This document shows positions 31,154 to 36,424 of a DNA stretch of 36,424 nucleotides, piece by piece. This DNA is from Stenotrophomonas maltophilia. Its GTDB lineage: Bacteria; Pseudomonadota; Gammaproteobacteria; Xanthomonadales; Xanthomonadaceae. The translations under genes were made by a program, and so were the position numbers. The stretch's first letter is position 1, and the number at the start of each line of letters is the position of its first letter. The notes beneath the pieces are model-generated. The model ran no database searches and was not told where the DNA came from. It worked only from the letters and a program-made list of their open reading frames with translations. The stretch spans positions 64,306 through 100,729 of the forward strand of contig DGLB01000028.1 in the NCBI GenBank assembly GCA_002387845.1. Direction: 5' to 3'.

Positions 31154-31948
31154 ATGGACGTCAACCTCCTGCGGGCACGCCTGCTCGCCTTCGCCGCAAT
31201 GGGCACCTTCGCCTGTACCGCACAGGCCGTTGCAGTTACGCCCGAAGCCTCACCTGCGCCGCTGGAGCTGCAGGCCCAGCGGTTGCATGCGTTGACCTCC
31301 CTGGCCGACATGGCATCCCCTGAGAACGTGCCGGACCGGGAAACCCTGGTGACCGCCATGATGATCGCGATGGACGTTGCCGACCCCGCCCTGGTGCCGC
31401 GCGGCGATGCCGGCCCGGCGGCCCTGCCCGACCTGCGCGTTGCGTGCGCCAACGGTTACAAGGCCACCACGCAGCTTGTCCGCCTGGCGAACGCCACGCC
31501 AGAACCGGGCGATACGATTTCGCGCCTGTCCGTCGCGCTGGACCGCACCACCATCATGGTGACCGCCTGCACCGCACGCGAAATGGACATCCAGGCCCGC
31601 GAGCTGCTCAAGCGCGGGGTCGGCACCGGCGACGCTGCGGTGCTGGGCGAGCTGCAGCGGTTGGCCGACGATCTGATACCCCGGCTTACCATCCTGACCC
31701 TCGGTGCCACCCTGACCGATCTCAATCCGAACAGCCGCGCCCGCACCGAGGCGGACGCACTGCCGGTGCTGCGAGAGGCAGCCAGTGCCATGACGCCGGA
31801 AATGCGCAGGAAGACGCTGGACGCCATCGACAAGGCGCTGCAGAAGCATGAGGAGGCGGGAACCATTGATCGCGCTGCACGTGCGCGCTTTCTGGAGCCG
31901 TTCCATGCGGATGCCTGCAGCGCCAGCTGCAAGGTGCTGGGCAGGTAA
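31154..31948 (+). CDS. Hypothetical secreted protein, alpha-helical
   Basis: The 264-residue product has a signal peptide (MDVNLLRARLLAFAAMG... cleavage near TAQAVA). The rest is predicted helical with repeated LxxLA patterns (LELQAQRLHALTSLADM, RLSVALDRTTIMVTACTA, LGELQRLADDLIPRLTI) and ends in a two-cysteine motif CSASCKVLGR. Further cysteines (VACANG, ACTARE) may pair with it. The start ATG 31154 is preceded by ACAAGGAC. No family is recognised; it could be a periplasmic stress or envelope protein. Confidence 0.65.
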   Translation: MDVNLLRARLLAFAAMGTFACTAQAVAVTPEASPAPLELQAQRLHALTSLADMASPENVPDRETLVTAMMIAMDVADPALVPRGDAGPAALPDLRVACANGYKATTQLVRLANATPEPGDTISRLSVALDRTTIMVTACTAREMDIQARELLKRGVGTGDAAVLGELQRLADDLIPRLTILTLGATLTDLNPNSRARTEADALPVLREAASAMTPEMRRKTLDAIDKALQKHEEAGTIDRAARARFLEPFHADACSASCKVLGR

Positions 31949-32028
31949 CGTCGGTCGCCTGACCTCACCCGTGTTACACCCTGCGCTTGTGCGAGCCACG
32001 CGCGCCGGGATCGCGAAGAGCAGGACGC

Positions 32029-32131
32029 GTAGAGCCGGGCTTGCCCGGCTTGGCGTTACACGTACCGTCGAGCCACGCGTGTCGGGCGTTGATGGGGGGC
32101 GCGAAGAGCAGCCGGGCAAGCCCGGCTCTAC
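32029..32131. repeat. Composite SMAG element, about 103 bp, related to that at 35306
   Basis: A forward SMAG unit (32029-32050) and a reverse unit (32109-32131) enclose a spacer containing TTACACGTACC, CGTGTCGGGCGTTGATG and GCGAAG. The same order with small changes is found at 35306-35414, so the spacer was copied with the hairpins. This is the pattern of a mosaic element (BIME). Confidence 0.8.
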
Positions 32132-32191
32132 GGGTCAGCCCGGCCAGCGCTGCAGTGCTATCGTAAGCACAGCAAGAGCAAGGAGAAGCAC

Positions 32192-32878
32192 ATGGAAAGC
32201 GGAGCCCCTCCGTTCACCCAGCGGCGGAAGGCCGCGCTGGTACTGGATATCCTCCAAGGCAAGACCACCCCCGTCCTCGCAAGCCGCCAGCATGGCGTAG
32301 CACTGGCTGAGATCGACCACTGGCTGACGCAGGCCAGGCACGGCGTTCAGATGGCTTTCCGGGACCACCGCACGCTGTACATCGACCTTGACGGCGTCAT
32401 GGCCGATTTCGATGCGTCCTTCCCTGCCATCTTTGGGCTGGATCACCACACGCTGGACGATGATGTCCTGTGGATGCACATCAACGGCCATCCCAGCTTC
32501 TTCCGGGATCTTCCGCCGATGTCAGGTGCGGTCGAGTTCTTCCGCCGTGTTGAACACCTGCAGCCGGTGATTCTTACCGCCTGCCCGAGGTCGAATTACA
32601 GCGTGGCCGCGCAGCAGAAGCGGGCGTGGGTGCGCGAGCATCTGTCCGCTACCTGCCTGGTACTGCCGGTGCTGGGTGGCGTGAACAAACCGCTGTTCAT
32701 GCATCAGGCGGGCGACGTACTGATTGATGATTTCGAGAAGAACTGTGTTGCGTGGACGCAGGCGGGTGGGCTTGCCGTGCGGCACGAGGGGGATTGGGAG
32801 CGTACTACGGCAATGCTGGCGGAGGCTGGCGTGGTGATTGAGGGTGCAGATAGTTCGGAGATGCGGATTGCGGGGTAG
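32192..32878 (+). CDS. Fusion of a helix-turn-helix domain and a HAD 5'-nucleotidase-like domain
   Basis: The 228-residue product starts at ATG 32192 after AAGGAGAAGC. Residues about 8-50 (TQRRKAALVLDILQGKT, ASRQHGVALAEIDHWL) look like the short HTH of DUF1153/transposase-type proteins. The rest is a HAD phosphatase: motif I TLYIDLDGVMADFD (D65, D67), motif II ILTACP, a conserved K in NKPLFM, and the motif III/IV aspartates in VLIDDFEKN. The DxDGVxADF form and the length resemble 5'(3')-deoxyribonucleotidases, so dNMP dephosphorylation is possible. Fusion of a DNA-binding arm to such an enzyme is odd. A GTAG hairpin begins four bases after the stop. Confidence 0.78.
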   Translation: MESGAPPFTQRRKAALVLDILQGKTTPVLASRQHGVALAEIDHWLTQARHGVQMAFRDHRTLYIDLDGVMADFDASFPAIFGLDHHTLDDDVLWMHINGHPSFFRDLPPMSGAVEFFRRVEHLQPVILTACPRSNYSVAAQQKRAWVREHLSATCLVLPVLGGVNKPLFMHQAGDVLIDDFEKNCVAWTQAGGLAVRHEGDWERTTAMLAEAGVVIEGADSSEMRIAG

Positions 32879-32881
32879 CTG

Positions 32882-32975
32882 GTAGCCGGGCATGCCCGGC
32901 TCTACGGGGAGGCATGAGGTCGTGCCTGCATGTGGCCATCTCCGTCTGGGTCGTAGAGCCGGGCTCGCCCGGCTG
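32882..32975. repeat. GTAG hairpin and forward SMAG unit
   Basis: GTAGCCGGGCATGCCCGGCT (32882-32905) is a near-perfect palindrome with GTAG at one end and CTAC at the other, like a fused double unit. A normal forward unit lies at 32953-32975. The latter is followed directly by the 3' end of the minus-strand gene at 33014. Confidence 0.8.
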
Positions 32976-33013
32976 AAGCGCTGCGGACGCTTCAGTTATT
33001 GCTTCAACCGCCC

Positions 33014-34366
33014 TCACCCATCCATCAACGCGGCAACACCCTCAAACCGGCGATTGCGCAGATCCTCCCGCGTTATCCAGAACGTCGCGTGCCCTAGATC
33101 TCCGAAATCGAAGCCGATCGCAAAATCGCACACCAGCCTCAGCAGGCACACGGCCTCACCTTCCACTTCCGGGCCGCTGGCATTGATGAATGAGACGTCG
33201 CCCAGCATCTGGTGGATCCGCGGGGCGTCGATCCTTTTTCGCCCGAGGTCATTCCAGAAATAGTCGTAAGCAAAAGGAAGATGCTCGTATTCAAAGCCTT
33301 CGTACAGCTTTTTGCTGAACAAACCCGCCGCCTTCGGCGAGCTGCCGGTGTATGCGATGGCGGCAAGTACTCCCTTGGACATGACGCTCTCCATGTTCCA
33401 GGCATACAACGGGGTGGCGCAGTCCTCATCCAACTGGTGCGCAACCCATTCTCGGAACTGCTTCCGCGTGTCCTCGTCCGGTGCTTCATCCCATCCTATG
33501 TCGGCGGCTCGCTGAACCCATGCCGCCACATCGGGCAGCGTTTCCCAAGTTCGTTCGTTCGAGTTCCTCTCGTTGTTGATGACGCGCGCAATACGGTCGA
33601 TGAGGATTCCAACCTGGGGGAAGCTGGCGTCGCTTCTGATCGACGCAGCCAGCTCCTCTTGTCCACGCCTGTTGAACTCTCCCCAGGGTGGCACTCTGCC
33701 CGGCAGGGGGATCATGCCAATGGCAGCTACGGCCGCGCCGAGTCTCAGTCTGTCCACCCGCGAGTGGTACCACTCCCAGTCACCATCGGGCAGGCTACCC
33801 GTCAGCATGCTGGTGTCCGGCCAGGTGTCCATGCGCCGGGCAACCACCGGCCATTGGATATGCACGTTCGGCCCGTCTTCGCCCGGCAGCAGCCAATGGG
33901 GCTGGTAGTACGTGCTGTCTGGCGCAACGACATCGTGGATCGGGCGAAGTCCATCCGGCGGCTGGCGCACCGCCTGATCCCGGGCTACCTCCGGTGCATA
34001 GAGCACACAGGCGCGGTCGCGGGGATTCTTGACGTCCCAGATCTGGGTCTCGTCGTTGACCACGAAATAGAAGAGCATGCCGGTGGAGGGCATGTCGGGG
34101 TCGATCAGCGGCAGTTCCGCGCAGTCGATCTGTGCCATGAAGTGCATCGGCACCACGTCACCCTCCGATGTCCCCATCGGCCACTCCAGATCCGGTGGCA
34201 GCTGGGGCAAGCCACCGAGACGGCTGCGGACGTCCGGGAAGGCGGTGGGCGGGTACATCCGTTGCAACGCCAGGCCAGGTTTGCGCTGACGGGCAATGAA
34301 GGCTTCCATCACTGCGCCGCGGTTGCGGATGTCGTCAGTAATTGTGGTGGCGTCCGGCTGGCCCAT
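33014..34366 (-). CDS. DUF1963 (YwqG-like) protein
   Basis: The 450-residue cytoplasmic product starts at ATG 34366. The first 250 residues fit the YwqG/DUF1963 family: SRLGGLPQLPPDLEWP, MHFMAQIDCAELP, MLFYFVVNDETQIWD and RVPPWGEF. The second half (TWETLPDVAAWVQRAADIGWDE... GFEYEHLPFAYDYFWN) ends in GDLGHATFWITREDLRNRRF, with a YwqG-type closing strand. Family members have no agreed enzymatic role; several sit near defence or toxin genes. There is no operon partner. A ribosome binding site (AAAGGAG) lies 11 bases before the start, a little far. Confidence 0.75.
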   Translation of the reverse strand: MGQPDATTITDDIRNRGAVMEAFIARQRKPGLALQRMYPPTAFPDVRSRLGGLPQLPPDLEWPMGTSEGDVVPMHFMAQIDCAELPLIDPDMPSTGMLFYFVVNDETQIWDVKNPRDRACVLYAPEVARDQAVRQPPDGLRPIHDVVAPDSTYYQPHWLLPGEDGPNVHIQWPVVARRMDTWPDTSMLTGSLPDGDWEWYHSRVDRLRLGAAVAAIGMIPLPGRVPPWGEFNRRGQEELAASIRSDASFPQVGILIDRIARVINNERNSNERTWETLPDVAAWVQRAADIGWDEAPDEDTRKQFREWVAHQLDEDCATPLYAWNMESVMSKGVLAAIAYTGSSPKAAGLFSKKLYEGFEYEHLPFAYDYFWNDLGRKRIDAPRIHQMLGDVSFINASGPEVEGEAVCLLRLVCDFAIGFDFGDLGHATFWITREDLRNRRFEGVAALMDG

Positions 34367-34793
34367 GTGCAGTGATGCTCCTTTTTGGGTGGGCGTGGGT
34401 GTTTGGCCCGATCTTGGCACCAGCCTGTCAGGGTTGGATGGATTTTTCTATCGGGAAAGTCTGACGGCACCCCACGCGCTGCAGCGGTAGGCTCCGGAAA
34501 TGCGCAAGAAAACGCTGGGTGTTGAGCAGGTAGCGTCGGTCGACAGACGACGACCGATAACGGTGATCGGCACGGTAACGAGGGACCTCCAACGCGGAAG
34601 CGCCTCCCCGTTCGGTGGTCATGCGTTCCAGCAGTAACTGGAGTTATCGGCCGTCGTCTATCGACCGACGCTACCAAACGGCGGTCGCCTAACGTCTGCC
34701 GGGCTTAAACCTGCGCCCGTGTAGGATTAATCCTATTCCGGAGCGCGGTCCGCCTAGCTACTCTTGCGCGGACACCCACAGGAAGCGTACGTC
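34367..34793. repeat. Intergenic region with an inverted pair of the second GTAG family
   Basis: GTAGCGTCGGTCGACAGACG (forward, 34530-34560) and GTTATCGGCCGTCGTCTATC... (reverse, 34643-34674) form an inverted pair around about 80 bp of unrelated DNA. A 14-bp palindrome follows at 34722-34735. I see no gene in this 427-bp gap. Confidence 0.8.
34722..34735. promoter_or_regulatory. 14-bp perfect palindrome upstream of a membrane protein gene
   Basis: TAGGATTAATCCTA reads the same on both strands and lies 58 bp upstream of the ATG at 34794, in an otherwise GC-rich stretch. It looks like a binding site for a dimeric regulator; the regulator is unknown. Confidence 0.45.
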
Positions 34794-35309
34794 ATGGAAG
34801 AGGACAGCCCCTACCGAGCCAGTCAGGCTCCAGCTCCGGCACCGGCCACGGTCCCCGGGAAAAGCTGGGTCATTGAGATCCCCAGCGACATCACGCGCCC
34901 AATCAAGCACCTGTGGATCCTGCTGTGCATCCAGACCGTCTTTGCACTGGCATGGGGCGCGTTTCAGCTGTACCAGAACCCCTCCGGCGGGGTGATGTTC
35001 GTGCTCATGTTCGGCATCACGGCAGCCATCAACGGGGCGTTTGCGTTGGGCGTCTATCATCGCTTCCAGGTGGCGGGCACCGTCCTGGCGGTCATCAATG
35101 TGCTCGGCCTGCTGATGCAGCTGTTCGGCTTGGTCAAGGGCAATGTGAATCTGTGGGCGCTGGGTGCCGGCGTGGTCGTCACGTTCTTCAGCATCCGCGG
35201 CGCCTATGCCATCCATGATTACCATGCGTTCGTGGCCAAGGCCCGCCGCCTTCCGCCGGGCCCACGCCTCAGCGATGATCCAGCATTCGCCGCCAAACAG
35301 GACGCGTAG
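34794..35309 (+). CDS. Hypothetical four-helix membrane protein
   Basis: The 171-residue product starts at ATG 34794 (AGGAAGC upstream) with an acidic and alanine/proline-rich cytoplasmic tail of about 35 residues, then four transmembrane helices (around LWILLCIQTVFALAWGAF, GVMFVLMFGITAAINGAFAL, VAGTVLAVINVLGLLMQL and LWALGAGVVVTFFSI). The C-terminus is basic and proline-rich. The family is not recognised. Its TAG stop is the TAG of the SMAG element at 35306. Confidence 0.65.
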   Translation: MEEDSPYRASQAPAPAPATVPGKSWVIEIPSDITRPIKHLWILLCIQTVFALAWGAFQLYQNPSGGVMFVLMFGITAAINGAFALGVYHRFQVAGTVLAVINVLGLLMQLFGLVKGNVNLWALGAGVVVTFFSIRGAYAIHDYHAFVAKARRLPPGPRLSDDPAFAAKQDA

Positions 35310-35414
35310 AGCCGGGCTTGCCCGGCTGGGCTTTACACGTACCCTCGCCCACGCGCGTCGGGCGTCGGGCGTTGATGTGGATCGCGAAGGGCAGCCGGGC
35401 AAGCCCGGCTCTAC
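35306..35414. repeat. Composite SMAG element, about 109 bp, related to that at 32029
   Basis: Forward unit 35306-35328 and reverse unit 35392-35414 enclose a spacer with TTACACGTACC, GCGCGTCGGGCGTTGATG and GCGAAG, close to the element at 32029-32131. It lies between convergent genes. Confidence 0.85.
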
Positions 35415-35454
35415 GGGTTACGGGTGATTCCAGCGTTGCGGGGGTTGCGGCGGG

Positions 35455-36333
35455 TTACGGACCGACAGCTTCCAGAATCTGCTGGATTTTCTGCTCAAGC
35501 GCCGCGCGGTCTGCGTCGGACTTCACGGTGGCGAAGACCATCTCCTCGCTGGTCTCGCCCAGGCAGCGGCCTACCAGCATGCAGAAGTTGCCGATATCGG
35601 TGCTGTCAGGGCCACAGTCGTAACCCATGCGGCAGGCGGCCAGACTCCACGCCGCTGCGGCCAGAGGGCCTGACACCAGCTCCTTGTAGGGCTCGCCCAC
35701 GTTCTCCGTCACGGTGCCGCCCATTACGTTGCCCAGGCTGTGCATGGCGGCGGGGTCGCCCGAAGTCACGATGTCTTCCAGAAACCGTGTCGCGGTGGGG
35801 GCATCCAAGGGCGTTCGCTTCACCGCATACTCCACGGCTCTGGCAGCGAGGTCGCCATTCTCGGCAGCTTGCGCATACCAGCCGCGAATGAGTTCCTGGG
35901 GAATGATGGCTCCGTCATCCACGGCGTTGCATTGTTCAATTCGCTGCTGGGTCAGGTGGTCCAGCGTGGCCACCTGTTCGGGTCGGTCCTGTCTTGCGCG
36001 CTGGTACATCTGCAGAAAGCGTTCGCGGTGCAGATTGACCACGAAGCAGGCCTCGTAGGTTTGTGCCAGCAACCGCTGGGATACCGCGTCGCCCTCTTTG
36101 GCGCGCTGTTTCAGGGCTTCGAAGGCGGTTACCGGGTCTGTCGCCGGGGTTCTGGATGAGTGGGTGGGCGATGCCGGAGCTGGAGCCGATGTGCCGGCTG
36201 TGGGCCGCTGCGATGCCGTTGTGCGCGACGCAGTCTCCGGCGTGGTTGGGGCGGTGAAGTGTCGCCAGGCGAAGGCAACGGCCAGGGCCAGCAGCGCGGT
36301 GAAGATGATGAAGAGCTTGCCTAATGTGCGCAT
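35455..36333 (-). CDS. Hypothetical membrane-anchored protein with a helical repeat region
   Basis: The 292-residue product has an N-terminal signal anchor (LFIIFTALLALAVAFAW), a threonine/proline/serine-rich linker to about residue 65, then an all-helical region (FEALKQRAKEGDAVSQRLLAQTYEACF, WYAQAAENGDLAARAVEYAVK) that resembles Sel1/TPR-like repeats. Five cysteines in the second half (for example CRMGYDCGPD and GNFCMLVGRCLGE) could form disulfides in the periplasm. No catalytic motif is visible. The last 91 bases of the window after its start hold nothing I can assign. Confidence 0.65.
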   Translation of the reverse strand: MRTLGKLFIIFTALLALAVAFAWRHFTAPTTPETASRTTASQRPTAGTSAPAPASPTHSSRTPATDPVTAFEALKQRAKEGDAVSQRLLAQTYEACFVVNLHRERFLQMYQRARQDRPEQVATLDHLTQQRIEQCNAVDDGAIIPQELIRGWYAQAAENGDLAARAVEYAVKRTPLDAPTATRFLEDIVTSGDPAAMHSLGNVMGGTVTENVGEPYKELVSGPLAAAAWSLAACRMGYDCGPDSTDIGNFCMLVGRCLGETSEEMVFATVKSDADRAALEQKIQQILEAVGP

Positions 36334-36424
36334 GGGGCCAAGTCCGTTTGGGGCGTTTTGTGGGAACCGCTTGGGAATCTTGCTCGCGGGTCGTGCTTGG
36401 GTTGGGATGCGCTCGGGATTCTCG

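Noticed and set aside
1..36424. Prophage or integrated plasmid
   Set aside because: No integrase, capsid, portal, terminase, att duplication or tRNA junction was seen; accessory genes are scattered among chromosomal genes.

Overview
The window looks like chromosomal DNA of a Stenotrophomonas-type member of the Xanthomonadaceae. It is GC-rich and dotted with short REP hairpins that start with GTAG, the signature of the SMAG repeats described in Stenotrophomonas maltophilia. It also carries three proteins ending in the XVIPCD secretion domain used by the antibacterial type IV secretion system of Xanthomonas and Stenotrophomonas. No rRNA, tRNA, CRISPR array, intact insertion sequence or prophage was seen. 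All calls come from reading the sequence; no database search was possible.

Layout. 1-6400: an NHL-propeller/M23 peptidase fusion, a TPR protein, a lytic transglycosylase and a CSS-motif EAL phosphodiesterase. 6400-8480: a SMAG array, a 17-bp tandem repeat, a leader with three overlapping mini-ORFs, and an ABC-F ATPase. 8468-11700: a metal block, with a CobW/ZigA GTPase and a MerC-like protein sharing a Zur-like box, then divergent dmeR/dmeF sharing a perfect palindrome. 11700-15080: small hypothetical proteins, a lipoprotein, a catalytically degenerate REP-associated transposase (RAYT) and a methyltransferase. 15100-19740: a candidate signalling cassette of an unknown protein, a 1078-residue winged-helix/nSTAND/TPR membrane protein and a small DP-EP-like protein. 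19820-20810: a GAF/degenerate-GGDEF gene whose ribosome binding site lies in a 15-bp perfect hairpin. 20800-25480: small genes, a YncE-like propeller and a type II restriction-modification pair. 25720-31060: an interbacterial-competition island with a putative immunity gene, a 965-residue T4SS effector, a NYN-LOTUS ribonuclease-like gene, a DUF2384-like orphan and a stand-alone XVIPCD protein (another lies at 21021-21434). 31150-36330: a secreted protein, a helix-turn-helix/HAD nucleotidase fusion, a YwqG-like protein and two membrane proteins.

How it works together. The metal block is a two-metal homeostasis module: a zinc-deprivation response (Zur) next to Co/Ni efflux (DmeR/DmeF). The restriction pair, the effector/immunity pair and the nSTAND protein are conflict or defence functions scattered through housekeeping genes. 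SMAG hairpins sit at gene ends, and in seven genes the GTAG signature supplies the UAG stop codon. The best candidates for something undescribed are the nSTAND cassette with its overlapping upstream ORF, the hairpin over the GAF-gene ribosome binding site, the mini-ORF leader of the ABC-F gene, and the effector/immunity pair.
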